DNA of 64,000 nt from Gammaproteobacteria bacterium (lineage in GTDB: Bacteria; Pseudomonadota; Gammaproteobacteria; Enterobacterales; Alteromonadaceae): the NCBI GenBank assembly GCA_017302255.1, contig JAFLDV010000001.1:1-64000 (forward strand). Direction: 5' to 3'. Every line of letters begins with the position of its first letter. Position 1 is the first letter of the stretch. This document shows positions 20,201 to 31,526 of the stretch, in pieces. The notes beneath the pieces are model-generated. The model ran no database searches and was not told where the DNA came from. It was given only the letters and a program-made list of their open reading frames with translations. A program made the translations under genes and the position numbers.

Positions 20201-21408
20201 AAGAGCGTTACAAGCTGCCATACGGTTCTGTACTGACTATTGATGACAATAGCACAGTAACTTCAGGCCAAATCGTGGCAAGCTGGGATCCGCACTCACA
20301 CCCAATCATCGTTGAACGTGGTGCGAAAGTATCATTCAGCGATGTAGATGATACCAACACTGAAGTTCAGCAAGATGACCTGACTGGTCTGACGCGGACA
20401 GTGGTTAAAGATCTGGCGAAGGTTAATGCGAAAGAACCTAAACTGATCCTGGCAATGGATGATGGTGCGCTGCAGGAAATTCGTCTGCCAAGCTACACCA
20501 CTATCGAAATTACCGATGGTCAGCAAGTGAAGGCGGGTGCGGTACTGGCTCGTATTCCACAAGAAGGTTCGAAAACACGCGACATCACCGGTGGTCTACC
20601 ACGCGTTGCTGACTTGTTCGAAGCACGTAAGCCAAAAGATCCTGCAATTCTTGCAGAAATCTCTGGTGTCATCAGTTTCGGTAAAGAGACCAAAGGCAAA
20701 CGCCGTTTGATCATCACTCCGGAACAAGGTGATTCACACGAAGAAATGATTCCGAAATGGCGTCAAGTCAACGTGTTCGAAGGCGAACGCATCGAGAAAG
20801 GTGAAGTTATTTCTGAAGGCCCAGAGTCACCACATGACATTCTGCGCTTACGTGGTGTTCACCATGTTGCCAGCTATATCGTGAACGAAGTACAAGATGT
20901 TTACCGTCTGCAAGGCGTTAAAATCAACGATAAACACATCGAGACGATCATTCGTCAGATGCTGCGTAAGTGTGTGATTTTACACCCAGGCAACAGTGAA
21001 TTCTTAGAAGGTGAACAGGTTGAAGTGTCTCGCGTGAACATCGCGAACGCCGAGTTGGAAGCAGCAGGTAAGATCCCTGCGAAATATGAACGCAGCTTGT
21101 TAGGTATTACCAAAGCATCGCTGTCGACAGATTCTTTCATCTCAGCCGCGTCGTTCCAAGAGACAACTCGCGTTCTGACCGAAGCAGCAGTGGGTGGCAA
21201 AACCGACGAACTGCGTGGTCTGAAAGAAAACGTTATTGTAGGTCGTCTGATCCCGGCCGGTACTGGTTTTGCGTATCACCAAAACCGTACTCGTCAACGT
21301 CAGCGTATCGCCAATGGCGACATCGCAGAACCAGCGATGAGTGCAGAAGTTGCAGAGCAAGCTCTGACTGATGCACTGAATATGGACCTGTCCGGCAACG
21401 ACGAATAA
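17227..21408 (+). CDS. rpoC: RNA polymerase beta' subunit
   Basis: The beta' subunit carries the catalytic Mg site and the clamp. The 1393-residue protein has the N-terminal zinc ribbon ([20 protein letters not shown], about 70-89), the active-site [12 protein letters not shown] (about 458-469), the bridge-helix and trigger-loop region, and the second zinc site ([15 protein letters not shown]). It starts with GTG behind CAGGAG and ends 15 nt before a strong terminator. Confidence 0.99.
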   Translation: MKDLLKFLKQQTKTEEFDVIRIGLSSPDMIRSWSFGEVKKPETINYRTFKPERDGLFCARIFGPVKDYECLCGKYKRLKHRGVICEKCGVEVTLTKVRRERMGHIELASPVAHIWFLKSLPSRIGLLLDMTLRDIERVLYFESYVVTEPGMTSLERRQMLTEEEYLDVLEEHGDEFEAKMGAEAILDLLRGIELATEIKQMREELPTINSETKRKKISKRLKLMEAFHTSGNKPEWMIMTVLPVLPPDLRPLVPLDGGRFATSDLNDLYRRVINRNNRLKRLLDLSAPDIIVRNEKRMLQEAVDALLDNGRRGRAITGSNKRPLKSLADMIKGKQGRFRQNLLGKRVDYSGRSVITVGPTLRLHQCGLPKKMALELFKPFIYGKLEARGLATTIKAAKKMVEREEGAVWDVLDEVIREHPVLLNRAPTLHRLGIQAFEPVLIEGKAIQLHPLVCAAYNADFDGDQMAVHVPLTLEAQLEARALMMSTNNVLSPANGEPIIVPSQDVVLGLYYMTRDAVNAKGEGMMFKNPKEAEKAFRAGVASLHARVKVRITEVTNHEDGTSTSNTAVRDTTVGRAILYSILPTGLAFDSINQAMGKKQISRLLNGSYRRIGLKNTVILADQIMYTGFHYAMLSGVSVGIDDMVIPAAKVDIIGAAEAEVAEIQDQFQQGLVTAGEKYNKVIDIWSTANEALSKAMMDNLSKEKVIDRDGNEVTQPSFNSVYMMADSGARGSPAQIRQLAGMRGLMAKPDGSIIETPITANFREGLSVLQYFISTHGARKGLADTALKTANSGYLTRRLVDVAQDLVVTEADCGSDKGIMMKPLIEGGDVVEGLRERVLGRVVIGDVVVPATGEVLVTDGTMLDEKLCDLIEKNSIDEVYVRSVITCQTNFGVCAKCYGRDLARGHLINAGEAVGVIAAQSIGEPGTQLTMRTFHIGGAASRASAENSVQVKNAGTLKLHNAKFVRNTDNKIVITSRSAEVTVFDEQGREKERYKLPYGSVLTIDDNSTVTSGQIVASWDPHSHPIIVERGAKVSFSDVDDTNTEVQQDDLTGLTRTVVKDLAKVNAKEPKLILAMDDGALQEIRLPSYTTIEITDGQQVKAGAVLARIPQEGSKTRDITGGLPRVADLFEARKPKDPAILAEISGVISFGKETKGKRRLIITPEQGDSHEEMIPKWRQVNVFEGERIEKGEVISEGPESPHDILRLRGVHHVASYIVNEVQDVYRLQGVKINDKHIETIIRQMLRKCVILHPGNSEFLEGEQVEVSRVNIANAELEAAGKIPAKYERSLLGITKASLSTDSFISAASFQETTRVLTEAAVGGKTDELRGLKENVIVGRLIPAGTGFAYHQNRTRQRQRIANGDIAEPAMSAEVAEQALTDALNMDLSGNDE

Positions 21409-21423
21409 GTCGTAGTTTGACAC

Positions 21424-21458
21424 AAGCCCTGCCACACTTCTGGTGTCGCAGGGCTTTT
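21424..21458 (+). terminator. Terminator after rpoC
   Basis: AAGCCCTGC pairs with GCAGGGCTT, with an inner ACAC/GTGT stem, followed by TTTT. It ends the rplJL-rpoBC transcript. Confidence 0.88.
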
Positions 21459-21463
21459 CTGTC

Positions 21464-21492
21464 TTGACAGGCTAAAGGTTGACCAGTAGAAT
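21464..21492 (+). promoter_or_regulatory. str operon promoter
   Basis: A perfect TTGACA (21464-21469) and TAGAAT (21487-21492) are spaced by 17 bp, about 70 nt ahead of rpsL. The initial transcribed region can fold (ATTCCGCA with TGCGGAAT, 21491-21520). Confidence 0.88.
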
Positions 21493-21559
21493 TCCGCAGC
21501 CCCAATTTTGGGTGCGGAATTTACACGTTTATTGGGTATTTAATAACCAGGAGTATTTA

Positions 21560-21937
21560 ATGGCAACAATCAACCAGCTAGTGCGTAAGCCGCGCAGCCA
21601 GGTGGTCTCTAAGAGCACCGTTCCGGCGCTTGAAGCTTGCCCACAGAAGCGTGGTGTTTGTACCCGCGTATACACCACTACACCTAAGAAGCCAAACTCA
21701 GCACTGCGTAAAGTATGCCGTGTCCGTTTAACAAACGGTTTTGAAGTTTCTTCTTATATCGGTGGTGAAGGCCACAACTTACAGGAACACAGCGTTGTCC
21801 TGATCCGTGGCGGCCGGGTAAAAGACCTTCCAGGTGTGCGTTATCACACCATTCGCGGCACATTAGACTGTGCAGGCGTTAAAGATCGTAAGCAAGGCCG
21901 TTCTAAATACGGCGCAAAACGGCCTAAGAATAAATAA
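21560..21937 (+). CDS. rpsL: 30S ribosomal protein S12
   Basis: S12 lies at the decoding centre and controls accuracy; it is the classical streptomycin-resistance locus. The 125-residue protein starts [12 protein letters not shown] at ATG 21560, behind CAGGAG. The longer reading from 21479 begins upstream of the transcription start and is not credible. The segments [12 protein letters not shown] and [13 protein letters not shown] keep the lysines linked to streptomycin sensitivity. First gene of the str operon. Confidence 0.98.
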   Translation: MATINQLVRKPRSQVVSKSTVPALEACPQKRGVCTRVYTTTPKKPNSALRKVCRVRLTNGFEVSSYIGGEGHNLQEHSVVLIRGGRVKDLPGVRYHTIRGTLDCAGVKDRKQGRSKYGAKRPKNK

Positions 21938-22019
21938 CTTAACTCCGTTAAGTAAGGCCAAACTAAGCAACTTTTTTCATTAAAAGTTTTGGAATCACCT
22001 GAAGCAATCGGAGTTTCGA

Positions 22020-22490
22020 ATGCCAAGAAGACGCGTCATAGGTCAACGTAAAATCCTTCCAGATCCTAAATTCGGAAGTGAACTGCTGGCCAAGTTCGTA
22101 AACGTCGTAATGATCGACGGTAAAAAATCAATCGCTGAATCAATCGTATACGGCGCATTGGAAATTGCAGCGACTAAATCTAAAAAAGCTGAACTGGATA
22201 TTTTCGAAGTTGCACTGGATAACATCCGTCCAACAGTCGAAGTTAAATCACGCCGTGTTGGTGGTTCTACCTACCAAGTTCCGTGTGAAGTTCGCCAAGT
22301 TCGCCGCAATGCCTTAGCAATGCGTTGGTTGACTGAAGCAGCCCGTAAACGTGGTGAGAAATCAATGGCCCAGCGTTTAGCTGGTGAAATGCTGGATGCT
22401 ATTGAGAATAAAGGTTCTGCTGTTAAGAAGCGTGAAGACGTACACCGTATGGCTGAAGCGAACAAAGCATTCGCTCACTTCCGCTGGTAA
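22020..22490 (+). CDS. rpsG: 30S ribosomal protein S7
   Basis: S7 nucleates assembly of the 30S head by binding the 3' domain of 16S rRNA, and it represses the str operon in E. coli through the rpsL-rpsG spacer. The 156-residue protein has [17 protein letters not shown] at its N-terminus and the [14 protein letters not shown] loop (about 78-91). The spacer before it carries a 7-bp hairpin (ACTTAAC-TCC-GTTAAGT, 21937-21953) where the S7 control site would be expected; that role is inferred from position. Confidence 0.98.
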   Translation: MPRRRVIGQRKILPDPKFGSELLAKFVNVVMIDGKKSIAESIVYGALEIAATKSKKAELDIFEVALDNIRPTVEVKSRRVGGSTYQVPCEVRQVRRNALAMRWLTEAARKRGEKSMAQRLAGEMLDAIENKGSAVKKREDVHRMAEANKAFAHFRW

Positions 22491-22517
22491 TTTCGGCCTT
22501 TATAGAGGATTTTGATT

Positions 22518-24623
22518 GTGGCACGTACAACTCCAATTGAGCGTTACCGTAATATCGGTATATGTGCTCACGTTGACGCGGGTAAAACCACGACAACTGA
22601 ACGAGTTCTGTTCTACACCGGCTTGTCTCACAAGATCGGTGAAGTACACGACGGCGCAGCAACGATGGACTGGATGGAACAAGAGCAAGAACGTGGTATC
22701 ACTATCACTTCTGCTGCTACTACGACTTTTTGGCGTGGTATGCAGGCTCAATTCACCGAACACCGTATCAACATCATTGATACCCCTGGTCACGTAGACT
22801 TCACTATTGAAGTTGAACGTTCGCTGCGGGTGTTGGATGCTGCTGTGGTTGTTTTGTGCGGTTCATCAGGCGTGCAACCACAAACCGAAACCGTATGGCG
22901 TCAAGCGAATAAGTACGAAGTTCCGCGGATGATTTTCGTGAACAAGATGGACCGGACCGGCGCTAACTTCCTACGGGTAGTTAAGCAGGCCCGGGAACGT
23001 CTAAACCATACGATAGTTCCTATTCAGTTACCTATTGGTTCTGAAGAAAACTTTAAAGGCGTAGTCGATTTGCTGAAGATGAAGGCCATCAACTGGAACG
23101 AAAGTGACCAGGGGATGACCTTTACTTACGAAGATATTCCTGCAGATATGTTGGAAGAATGCGAAGAGTGGCGAGCTAACATGGTTGAAGCTGCGGCTGA
23201 AGCCAATGAAGACTTGATGGAACGTTATTTAGAAGGCGAAGAGCTAACTGAAGACGAAATCCGCTCTGCTTTGCGTCAACGTACTTTAGCAAACGAAGTT
23301 GTTCCAGTGTTGTGTGGCTCAGCATTCAAAAACAAAGGCGTTCAAGCGATGCTTGATGCTGTGATTGAATATCTGCCGTCACCAACCGAAGTAAAAGCTA
23401 TCAAAGGTATCAATGAAGACGAATCAGAAGGTGAGCGTATCTCTTCTGATGATGCGCCGTTCGCTGCGCTGGCGTTTAAAATTGCTACCGACCCTTTCGT
23501 TGGTACTCTAACGTTCTTCCGCGTTTATTCTGGTGTCGTTGAAGCAGGTCAAGCTGTTTATAACCCAATTAAAGCGAAGAAAGAACGTTTTGGCCGTATC
23601 GTGCAGATGCATGCCAACAACCGTCAAGAGATTAAAGAAGTTCGCGCTGGAGACATCGCCGCTGCAATTGGTTTGAAAGATGTGACTACTGGAGACACTT
23701 TATGTGATCCAGACCATATCATCACGCTAGAGCGTATGGAGTTCCCAGAGCCAGTAATTTCTGTTGCAGTTGAGCCGAGAACGAAGGCTGACCAAGAGAA
23801 AATGGGTGTCGCGCTAAGTAAATTAGCTGCTGAAGATCCATCTTTCCGCGTTCACACCGATGAAGAGACGGGTCAAACCATCATTTCAGGTATGGGTGAA
23901 TTGCACTTGGAAATCATCGTTGACCGGATGAAACGCGAATTCAAGGTTGAAGCGAACGTTGGTAAACCTCAGGTTGCCTACCGTGAAACACTCCGTGGCA
24001 GCACGGAAGTTGAAGGGAAGTTTGTACGTCAATCTGGTGGTCGCGGTCAATTTGGTCACTGCTGGCTGAAATTGGAACCTCAAGAAGAAGGCAAAGGCTA
24101 CGAGTTTGTAAACGCAGTAGTCGGCGGTGTTATTCCTAAAGAATACATCCCTGCCATCGACAAAGGGATCCAAGAGCAGATGAAAAACGGTATCCTGGCA
24201 GGTTATCAGGTTATCGATGTCAAAGTTACTGTATTCGACGGTTCGTACCATGACGTTGACTCAAATGAGATGGCATTTAAAGTTGCTGCCTCAATGGGCT
24301 TCAAGAAAGGTGCTCTGCAAGCGAAACCTGTACTGTTAGAGCCAATCATGAAAGTTGAGGTGGTAACACCAGAAGACTTCATGGGTGATATTGTTGGTGA
24401 CTTAAACCGTCGTCGCGGTATTATTAACGGTATGGAAGATGCTCCTGGCGGTATCAAGATCGTTGACGCACAAGTTCCGTTATCAGAAATGTTTGGTTAT
24501 GCGACCAGTATGCGGTCGTTAACTCAAGGGCGTGCTTCATACTCGATGGAACCATTGAGATATATGGAAGCCCCAAATAACGTGACCGAAGCAATTATTG
24601 CATCTCGTAAATATGGCGAATAA
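22518..24623 (+). CDS. fusA: Elongation factor G
   Basis: EF-G is the GTPase that drives translocation and, with RRF, ribosome recycling. The 701-residue protein has the P-loop AHVDAGKTT near residues 17-25, the [10 protein letters not shown] switch, [12 protein letters not shown], and domains II-V with the GRGQFGHC loop of domain IV. I start it at GTG 22518, 7 nt behind AGAGGAT, because the protein then begins [13 protein letters not shown] as in other species. Confidence 0.98.
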   Translation: MARTTPIERYRNIGICAHVDAGKTTTTERVLFYTGLSHKIGEVHDGAATMDWMEQEQERGITITSAATTTFWRGMQAQFTEHRINIIDTPGHVDFTIEVERSLRVLDAAVVVLCGSSGVQPQTETVWRQANKYEVPRMIFVNKMDRTGANFLRVVKQARERLNHTIVPIQLPIGSEENFKGVVDLLKMKAINWNESDQGMTFTYEDIPADMLEECEEWRANMVEAAAEANEDLMERYLEGEELTEDEIRSALRQRTLANEVVPVLCGSAFKNKGVQAMLDAVIEYLPSPTEVKAIKGINEDESEGERISSDDAPFAALAFKIATDPFVGTLTFFRVYSGVVEAGQAVYNPIKAKKERFGRIVQMHANNRQEIKEVRAGDIAAAIGLKDVTTGDTLCDPDHIITLERMEFPEPVISVAVEPRTKADQEKMGVALSKLAAEDPSFRVHTDEETGQTIISGMGELHLEIIVDRMKREFKVEANVGKPQVAYRETLRGSTEVEGKFVRQSGGRGQFGHCWLKLEPQEEGKGYEFVNAVVGGVIPKEYIPAIDKGIQEQMKNGILAGYQVIDVKVTVFDGSYHDVDSNEMAFKVAASMGFKKGALQAKPVLLEPIMKVEVVTPEDFMGDIVGDLNRRRGIINGMEDAPGGIKIVDAQVPLSEMFGYATSMRSLTQGRASYSMEPLRYMEAPNNVTEAIIASRKYGE

Positions 24624-24677
24624 TTAATTAATTTGGCCCAACTCATATTGGGTCTGCTTAACAGAAGGTAATTTAAA

Positions 24678-25862
24678 ATGGCTAAGGCTAAATTTGAACG
24701 TAATAAACCGCACGTTAACGTAGGTACTATCGGCCACGTTGACCACGGTAAAACAACTCTGACTGCTGCTATCACCAACGTATTGGCTAAACACTACGGC
24801 GGTCAAGCATTCGCATTCGACCAAATCGACAAAGCGCCAGAAGAGAAAGCTCGTGGTATCACGATCAACACTTCTCACGTTGAATACGATACTCCAACTC
24901 GTCACTACGCACACGTAGACTGCCCAGGCCACGCTGACTATGTTAAAAACATGATCACTGGTGCTGCACAGATGGACGGCGCTATCCTTGTAGTAGCGGC
25001 AACAGACGGCCCAATGCCACAAACACGTGAACACATCCTGTTATCACGTCAAGTAGGCGTACCGTACATCATCGTGTTCATGAACAAATGTGACATGGTA
25101 GATGACGAAGAATTATTAGAATTAGTAGAGATGGAAGTTCGTGAACTTCTTTCAGACTACGACTTCCCAGGTGATGACCTGCCAGTAATCCGTGGTTCAG
25201 CGCTGAAAGGCCTGGAAGGCGATGCAGCATGGGAACAAAAGATTCTGGACTTAGGTAACGCACTGGATACTTATATCCCAGAACCAGTACGCGCTATCGA
25301 TAAGCCATTCATCATGCCAATCGAAGACGTATTCTCAATTGCTGGTCGCGGTACTGTAGTAACAGGTCGTGTAGAGCAAGGTATCGTTAAAGTAGGCGAA
25401 GCAGTAGAAATCGTTGGTCTGAAAGACACAGTAACAACGACTTGTACTGGTGTTGAAATGTTCCGTAAACTGTTAGACGAAGGTCGTGCAGGCGAGAACA
25501 TTGGTGCGTTATTACGTGGTACTAAACGTGAAGACGTAGAACGTGGTCAAGTATTAGCAAAACCAGGTTCAATCAAGCCACATACTAAGTTCGAAGGCGA
25601 AGTATACGTATTGTCAAAAGAAGAAGGTGGTCGTCATACTCCATTCTTCAAAGGCTACCGTCCACAGTTCTACTTCCGTACAACTGACGTAACTGGTTCA
25701 GTAGAACTGCCAGAAGGCGTAGAGATGGTAATGCCAGGCGACAACCTGAAGTTCGTAGTAGAACTGATCAACCCAATCGCGATGGACGAAGGTTTACGCT
25801 TCGCAATCCGTGAAGGTGGTCGTACAGTTGGTGCTGGCGTAGTATCAAAAATCCTTGCTTAA
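24678..25862 (+). CDS. tufA: Elongation factor Tu (copy 2, str operon)
   Basis: This 394-residue protein is identical to the product at 7918. All nucleotide differences between the two genes are in the first 30 codons (codons 9, 17, 18, 26 and 30, all silent). From about codon 31 through the terminator the sequences look identical, which is the mark of recent gene conversion. It is the last gene of the str operon, 54 nt after fusA, matching E. coli tufA. Confidence 0.98.
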   Translation: MAKAKFERNKPHVNVGTIGHVDHGKTTLTAAITNVLAKHYGGQAFAFDQIDKAPEEKARGITINTSHVEYDTPTRHYAHVDCPGHADYVKNMITGAAQMDGAILVVAATDGPMPQTREHILLSRQVGVPYIIVFMNKCDMVDDEELLELVEMEVRELLSDYDFPGDDLPVIRGSALKGLEGDAAWEQKILDLGNALDTYIPEPVRAIDKPFIMPIEDVFSIAGRGTVVTGRVEQGIVKVGEAVEIVGLKDTVTTTCTGVEMFRKLLDEGRAGENIGALLRGTKREDVERGQVLAKPGSIKPHTKFEGEVYVLSKEEGGRHTPFFKGYRPQFYFRTTDVTGSVELPEGVEMVMPGDNLKFVVELINPIAMDEGLRFAIREGGRTVGAGVVSKILA

Positions 25863-25877
25863 TTAGCATTGATTTAG

Positions 25878-25906
25878 AAAAGGGTCCGTAAGGGCCCTTT
25901 TTTTTT
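25878..25906 (+). terminator. Terminator after tuf copy 2
   Basis: This is the same AAAAGGGTCC-GTAA-GGGCCCTTTT hairpin as at 9118, with a longer T run. It ends the str operon. Confidence 0.9.
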
Positions 25907-26039
25907 GCGCAAAATTTGGCAATGGTCATGTCTTTTTATCGCAACAAATTGGCTGAGGACAGCGGAATCTACAAATAGCCCTCGGCGCGTAACCGCCTTC
26001 ACTAGGCTATATTGATTGCTCTGAAGTATTTTATTGAGA

Positions 26040-26065
26040 AATATTCAAACAAGCGTTTGAATATT
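26040..26065. promoter_or_regulatory. PsrA-like fatty-acid operator
   Basis: AATATTCAAAC (26040-26050), a 4-nt AAGC spacer and GTTTGAATATT (26055-26065) form a perfect 11-bp inverted repeat. Its core CAAAC-N4-GTTTG matches the published PsrA motif for fatty-acid catabolism genes. It lies 48 nt upstream of an acyl-CoA dehydrogenase gene, as expected for a repressor site. Confidence 0.75.
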
Positions 26066-26113
26066 TGCCGATGAAATGCTACAACAGAGTCATCGTACCA
26101 GTGGAGAGTTATC

Positions 26114-27853
26114 GTGAGCCAATATCAAGCACCGCTACAAGACATGCAGTTTAACCTTTTCGATTTATGGCAAGTCCAGAAGTTCTGGGAAAGTCAGCCG
26201 AAACTCGCTGAGTTGCTCGATCAAGACACTGCTGGCGCAATTTTAGAAGAAGCAGGCAAAATTACCGCAGAAACTATTGCGCCGAAGGCCGCTGAAGCTG
26301 ATCTTCAGGGTGTTACTTATAATAGTGGTAGCGTTGCGACTCCTGATCATTATAAAGAAATCTACCGCTTACAATGCGAGGGTGGTTGGACTGGTTTAAG
26401 CGGAGACCCAGAATATGGCGGCATGGGTATGCCGAAAACACTTTCTAGTCTCTACGAAGAAATGATGTGCAGTGCTGACATCGCCTTTTCGTTATACGCG
26501 GGTCTGACATCAGGCGCATGCGTGGCGTTACTACAACATGCTGATGAAGCGACAAAATCTTTCTATTTGCCAAAACTTTATAGCGGCGAATGGTCTGGGA
26601 CCATGTGCTTGACCGAAGCGCATTCAGGTTCGGATCTAGGCATCATGCGAACTCATGCTGTACCGAGCGACGATGGCAGTTATCGAATCACCGGAAGCAA
26701 AATTTTCATCACCGCCGGCGAACACGATTTAACCGAGAACATTATTCACTTAGTACTTGCGAAGTTACCGGACGCTCCAGCTGGTAGTCGCGGTATTTCT
26801 CTATTTTTAGTTCCAAAGTTTCTACCCGATGCGCAAGGTAACCCAGGAACTCGTAATCAGGCAGTATGTGGTTCGGTCGAACATAAAATGGGCATCCACG
26901 GTTCGGCAACTTGCGTGATGAATTTCGACGGTGCGGTGGGTTACTTAATTGGTGAGCAGCATAAGGGTTTAGCCTGTATGTTCACCATGATGAACTATGA
27001 ACGTTTGGCCATGGGAAGTCAGGGCTTGGGCGCCGCAGAACGTGCTTATCAAAATGCACTGGCTTATGCCAAAGACCGCTTACAAGGTCGGATTCAAACT
27101 AAAGATGCGAACAAAGCTGACCCAATTATTGGTCACGCCGACGTGCGGCGCATGTTATTGAACATCAAGAGTATTAACGAAGCCGGTCGTAGCTTTTCTG
27201 TTTATGTTGCGCACCAACTCGATAAAGCGAAATTTGCCGGGGAAGAAAAAGCTCAGGCAATAGCCAATTTATTAACGCCGGTCACTAAGGCTTTCATGAC
27301 CGACCGAGGTTTTGATGCCTGTGTCACAGCCCAGCAAGTATTTGGCGGTCATGGCTATATTAAAGAGTGGGGGATGGAACAGCTGGTCCGGGATGTTCGA
27401 ATTGCCCAAATTTATGAAGGCACTAATGGTATCCAAGCCCTAGACTTCATGGTTCGAAAAGTTGCGGCTGATCAAGGGCAAGCTTTAAACTGGCTTTTTG
27501 CCGATTTGATGGCAGACCTTGGCGACTCAACAAACCCTGCTTTACTCCAATTAAGCAAAGAATATCAACAAGCAACGGCTAATCTGCTGGCCAGAGCAAC
27601 TGCCGAACCAACATTGTTGCCGACAGTCGCCTGTGATTTCTTAGACCTAACTGGCTACATACTTTATGGCTTCATGTGGCAACATAGCTTGCGAGCTTTA
27701 GATGCTGCAAAACATAGCGCTAACTTCATCGCGAGTAAGCAGCAAACTGCACAGTTCTATTTTGAGCGAGTGATGCCAAGAGCTCACAGTCTACTTGCAG
27801 TGCTGAAAGCCCCTGCCCAAGTAGTTAGCGATATGTCGGTTGAACTATTTTAA
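26114..27853 (+). CDS. Acyl-CoA dehydrogenase (beta-oxidation)
   Basis: This flavoenzyme oxidises acyl-CoA to enoyl-CoA. The 579-residue protein has an N-terminal extension (1-50), the ACAD N-terminal domain (TGLSGDPEYGGMGMP, about 97-111), the middle FAD domain (MCLTEAHSGSDLG, about 164-176) and a C-terminal domain with the signature RIAQIYEGTNGIQALDF (about 431-447). An extra C-terminal four-helix segment follows. Its GTG start follows GGAGAG. A PsrA-like operator upstream and its own terminator make it a single-gene unit inserted between the str and S10 operons, where E. coli carries unrelated genes. Confidence 0.93.
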   Translation: MSQYQAPLQDMQFNLFDLWQVQKFWESQPKLAELLDQDTAGAILEEAGKITAETIAPKAAEADLQGVTYNSGSVATPDHYKEIYRLQCEGGWTGLSGDPEYGGMGMPKTLSSLYEEMMCSADIAFSLYAGLTSGACVALLQHADEATKSFYLPKLYSGEWSGTMCLTEAHSGSDLGIMRTHAVPSDDGSYRITGSKIFITAGEHDLTENIIHLVLAKLPDAPAGSRGISLFLVPKFLPDAQGNPGTRNQAVCGSVEHKMGIHGSATCVMNFDGAVGYLIGEQHKGLACMFTMMNYERLAMGSQGLGAAERAYQNALAYAKDRLQGRIQTKDANKADPIIGHADVRRMLLNIKSINEAGRSFSVYVAHQLDKAKFAGEEKAQAIANLLTPVTKAFMTDRGFDACVTAQQVFGGHGYIKEWGMEQLVRDVRIAQIYEGTNGIQALDFMVRKVAADQGQALNWLFADLMADLGDSTNPALLQLSKEYQQATANLLARATAEPTLLPTVACDFLDLTGYILYGFMWQHSLRALDAAKHSANFIASKQQTAQFYFERVMPRAHSLLAVLKAPAQVVSDMSVELF

Positions 27854-27868
27854 GTAAGCGAACTAAAT

Positions 27869-27893
27869 GGCCAGCTCACGCTGGCCGTTTTTT
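27869..27893 (+). terminator. Terminator after acyl-CoA dehydrogenase
   Basis: GGCCAGC pairs with GCTGGCC around TCAC, followed by GTTTTTT. Confidence 0.92.
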
Positions 27894-27914
27894 GCACAAA
27901 TTTTTATCTGGCAC

Positions 27915-27942
27915 TTGTGTTTGTTGGTCAGTTGAGTATAAT
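27915..27942 (+). promoter_or_regulatory. S10 operon promoter
   Basis: TTGTGT (27915-27920), a 16-bp spacer and a perfect TATAAT (27937-27942), followed by a GCGCGGCC discriminator typical of growth-rate-controlled promoters. Confidence 0.8.
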
Positions 27943-27949
27943 GCGCGGC

Positions 27950-28442
<493 letters not shown>

Positions 28443-28471
28443 TCAGACAGGTTTTTAGAGAGGTTTAGGAT

Positions 28472-29110
28472 ATGGCTATCGGTCTAATCGGTCGTAAAGT
28501 GGGCATGACTCGCATCTTCACTGAAGATGGCGTATCAATCCCAGTAACCGTAATCGAAGCAACACCAAACCGCGTTACTGCCATTAAAACGCAAGACGTT
28601 CATGGCTATAGCGCACTGCAAGTGACTGCTGGCACTGTTAAGGCTTCACGCCTGAACAAACCAGACGCTGGTCAATTTGCAAAAGCTGGTGTTGAAGCCG
28701 GTCGTGGCTTGTGGGAATTCCGCCTGCAAGACAACGAAGGTGCTGACATTCAAGTTGGCAGCGAGATTACTGTTGAAGTTTTCGCAGAAACGAAAAAAGT
28801 TGATGTCGTAGGCACATCAAAAGGTAAAGGTTTTGCCGGTACTGTAAAGCGCTGGAATTTCCGTACTCAGGATGCTACTCACGGTAACTCTCTGTCACAC
28901 CGTGTACCAGGTTCAATTGGTCAAAACCAATCACCAGGTAAAGTATTCAAAGGTAAAAAAATGGCCGGACACATGGGTGCCGAGCGTGTAACTGTCCAAT
29001 CTTTGGAAGTTGTACGTGTTGACGCAGCACGCAACATCCTGTTAGTGAAGGGCGCTGTCCCTGGTGCTATCGGTGGTGATGTGATTGTTAAACCAGCGGT
29101 CAAAGGCTAA
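28472..29110 (+). CDS. rplC: 50S ribosomal protein L3
   Basis: L3 reaches the peptidyl-transferase centre through its long loop, and early 50S assembly depends on it. The 212-residue product has the signature [20 protein letters not shown] (about 126-145) and the internal loop [20 protein letters not shown]. It lies 29 nt after rpsJ and 19 nt before rplD. Confidence 0.98.
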   Translation: MAIGLIGRKVGMTRIFTEDGVSIPVTVIEATPNRVTAIKTQDVHGYSALQVTAGTVKASRLNKPDAGQFAKAGVEAGRGLWEFRLQDNEGADIQVGSEITVEVFAETKKVDVVGTSKGKGFAGTVKRWNFRTQDATHGNSLSHRVPGSIGQNQSPGKVFKGKKMAGHMGAERVTVQSLEVVRVDAARNILLVKGAVPGAIGGDVIVKPAVKG

Positions 29111-29129
29111 CGTCTGGAGGAGATGAGTG

Positions 29130-29735
29130 ATGGAATTAGCATTAAGAGACGCTAAAGGCGTTCTTGAAGTTTCCGAAGCTACCTTTGGACGTGAGTTCAA
29201 CGAAGCATTGGTACATCAGGTTGTAGTTGCTTACGCAGCTGGTGCCCGTCAAGGTACACGTGCTCAACTGACACGTTCAGAAGTACGCGGTGGCGGTAAG
29301 AAGCCATGGCGCCAGAAGGGTACAGGTCGTGCCCGTGCTGGTACAATCCGTAGCCCAATTTGGCGCGGCGGTGGTGTGACATTTGCGGCTAAGCCACAAG
29401 ATCACAGCCAAAAAGTTAACAGAAAGATGTATCGCGGCGCGATCATGAGCATTCTTTCTGAATTAGTTCGTCAAGACCGTTTATTGGTTGTTGAAAACTT
29501 CAATGTTGAAACTCCAAAAACTCAAGAATTGGCAGCTAAATTAAAAGCGATGGAACTGAAAGATGTTCTGATCGTTACTGACGAAGTTGACGAGAACCTG
29601 TTCTTATCAGCTCGCAACCTGTACAAGGTTGACGTGCGTGATGTTCACGGTATCGACCCTGTCAGCTTAATCGCCTTCGACAAAGTGTTGATGACTGCCG
29701 CTGCAGTTAAACAAATCGAGGAGATGTTAGCATGA
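29130..29735 (+). CDS. rplD: 50S ribosomal protein L4
   Basis: L4 lines the nascent-peptide tunnel and in E. coli represses its own operon at transcription and translation. The 201-residue protein begins [10 protein letters not shown] at ATG 29130 (an in-frame GTG sits 3 nt earlier), behind TGGAGGAG. The tunnel loop [21 protein letters not shown] (about 51-71) carries the lysine region associated with macrolide response. It overlaps rplW by 4 nt. Confidence 0.98.
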   Translation: MELALRDAKGVLEVSEATFGREFNEALVHQVVVAYAAGARQGTRAQLTRSEVRGGGKKPWRQKGTGRARAGTIRSPIWRGGGVTFAAKPQDHSQKVNRKMYRGAIMSILSELVRQDRLLVVENFNVETPKTQELAAKLKAMELKDVLIVTDEVDENLFLSARNLYKVDVRDVHGIDPVSLIAFDKVLMTAAAVKQIEEMLA

Positions 29736-30034
29736 TCCGTGAAGAACGTTTACTGAAGGTTATTCTGGCTCCGCACGTATCTGAAAAGAGCACGATCGCG
29801 GCAGAAACCAACAACACAGTCGTGTTCAAAGTAGCAACTACAGCCACTAAAGCAGACGTTAAAGCTGCCGTTCAGAAATTGTTCGAAGTGGAAGTTGTAG
29901 GTGTTCGCACTGTTAACGTTAAGGGTAAGACCAAGCGCACAGGTATGCGCACTGGCCAACGTAGCGATTGGAAAAAAGCTTACGTTACTCTTAAAGAAGG
30001 CAGCGAGCTCGGTCTAGTTGGCGGCGCTGAGTAA
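29732..30034 (+). CDS. rplW: 50S ribosomal protein L23
   Basis: L23 sits at the exit of the peptide tunnel and docks trigger factor and SRP. The 100-residue protein begins [20 protein letters not shown] and includes [23 protein letters not shown] (about 63-85). Its ATG overlaps the rplD stop (ATGA-type coupling), and rplB follows 16 nt later. Confidence 0.97.
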   Translation: MIREERLLKVILAPHVSEKSTIAAETNNTVVFKVATTATKADVKAAVQKLFEVEVVGVRTVNVKGKTKRTGMRTGQRSDWKKAYVTLKEGSELGLVGGAE

Positions 30035-30050
30035 TAAGAGGAGTTAGGAA

Positions 30051-30875
30051 ATGGCACTTGTTAAGTGTAAACCTACGTCACCAGGTCGTCGCCACGTATT
30101 AAAAGTGGTCAACCCAGACCTGCACAAAGGCGCACCATATGCTCCTTTGTTAGAAAAGAACAACAAGACCGGTGGTCGTAACAACCACGGTCGTATTACG
30201 ACTCGTCATATCGGTGGTGGCCATAAACAGCATTACCGTCTGGTTGACTTCAAGCGTAATAAAGACGGTATCCCAGCTAAAGTTGAGCGTCTGGAATACG
30301 ATCCAAACCGCACTGCAAACATCGCTCTGGTGTTGTACGCAGACGGCGAACGTCGTTATATCCTGGCACCAAAAGGCTTAAAAGCTGGTGATGTAGTTCA
30401 GTCAGGTATGGATTCACCAATTAAATCTGGTAACACCATGCCACTGCGCAACATCCCAGTGGGTCAAATCGTTCACAACATCGAATTGAAGCCTGGTAAA
30501 GGCGGCCAATTAATGCGTTCAGCTGGTGCATTCGCCCAGATCCTGGCGCGTGACGGTGCTTATGTCACTCTGCGTTTACGTAGCGGTGAAATGCGCAAAG
30601 TCCTGGCTGACTGCCGTGCAACCATCGGTGAAATCGGCAACGCCGAACACATGCTGCGCCAATACGGTAAAGCAGGTGCTATGCGCTGGCGCGGTGTACG
30701 CCCAACAGTTCGTGGTGTTGTAATGAACCCGGTAGACCACCCTCACGGTGGTGGTGAAGGTAAAACTTCTGGTGGCCGTCATCCGGTTACACCATGGGGC
30801 GTACCGACCAAGGGTTACAAAACACGTTCTAACAAGCGTACTGACAAGTTCATTGTCCGTCGTCGTGACAAATAA
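30051..30875 (+). CDS. rplB: 50S ribosomal protein L2
   Basis: L2 is needed for subunit association and peptidyl transferase activity. The 274-residue protein has [20 protein letters not shown] at its N-terminus, the RNA-binding core near 60-200 and the signature [20 protein letters not shown] (about 224-243), with the conserved histidine of the HPHGGG loop. It sits between rplW and rpsS. Confidence 0.98.
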   Translation: MALVKCKPTSPGRRHVLKVVNPDLHKGAPYAPLLEKNNKTGGRNNHGRITTRHIGGGHKQHYRLVDFKRNKDGIPAKVERLEYDPNRTANIALVLYADGERRYILAPKGLKAGDVVQSGMDSPIKSGNTMPLRNIPVGQIVHNIELKPGKGGQLMRSAGAFAQILARDGAYVTLRLRSGEMRKVLADCRATIGEIGNAEHMLRQYGKAGAMRWRGVRPTVRGVVMNPVDHPHGGGEGKTSGGRHPVTPWGVPTKGYKTRSNKRTDKFIVRRRDK

Positions 30876-30894
30876 TTTAATGTGAGGAAATGCC

Positions 30895-31173
30895 ATGCCA
30901 CGTTCTCTCAAGAAAGGTCCATTTATCGACCTTCACTTGCTGAAGAAGGTAGAGAAAGCGTTGGAAAGCGGTGACAAGAAGCCTATTAAGACTTGGAGCC
31001 GTCGTTCAATGATCATTCCACAAATGATCAGTTTGACCATCGCTGTCCATAATGGTCGTCAACATGTACCAGTATTAGTCTCGGAAGAGATGGTTGGTCA
31101 CAAGTTAGGTGAATTTTCACCAACTCGTACTTACCGTGGTCATGCAGCCGACAAAAAGGCCAAGAAACGCTAA
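30895..31173 (+). CDS. rpsS: 30S ribosomal protein S19
   Basis: S19 binds the 30S head next to S13. The 92-residue protein has [18 protein letters not shown] and the signature region [22 protein letters not shown] (about 65-86). It lies 11 nt ahead of rplV. Confidence 0.98.
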   Translation: MPRSLKKGPFIDLHLLKKVEKALESGDKKPIKTWSRRSMIIPQMISLTIAVHNGRQHVPVLVSEEMVGHKLGEFSPTRTYRGHAADKKAKKR

Positions 31174-31184
31174 GGGGTAAATAA

Positions 31185-31517
31185 ATGCAAGCATTAGCAA
31201 AACATAAATTTGCCCGTTCATCTGCTCAGAAAACTCGTTTGGTCGCTGACCAAATTCGTGGCCTGTCAGTTGGAAAGGCGTTGGATGTTTTAACCTACAG
31301 CCCGAAAAAAGCTGCTGAATTGGTTAAAAAGGTTCTTTTATCAGCCATTGCGAACGCAGAACACAACGAAGGCGCCGATATCGACGCTCTGAAAGTGAAA
31401 ACTGTGTTTGTTGACGAAGGTCCGTCAATGAAGCGGATCAAGCCACGCGCTAAAGGTCGTGCAGACCGTATCGTCAAGCGTACCAGTCACATTACTGTGA
31501 TTGTTGCTGATAACTAG
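31185..31517 (+). CDS. rplV: 50S ribosomal protein L22
   Basis: L22 spans the wall of the peptide tunnel, where its beta-hairpin takes part in arrest-peptide sensing. The 110-residue protein has [18 protein letters not shown] near 8-25 and the hairpin [20 protein letters not shown] (about 77-96). No change is visible in the hairpin compared with E. coli. Confidence 0.98.
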   Translation: MQALAKHKFARSSAQKTRLVADQIRGLSVGKALDVLTYSPKKAAELVKKVLLSAIANAEHNEGADIDALKVKTVFVDEGPSMKRIKPRAKGRADRIVKRTSHITVIVADN

Positions 31518-31526
31518 GAGTGAGAA

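Noticed and set aside
21479..21559. N-terminal extension of S12 from an upstream start
   Set aside because: The segment overlaps the -10 element and leader of the str promoter, and the standard S12 start has a good ribosome-binding site.
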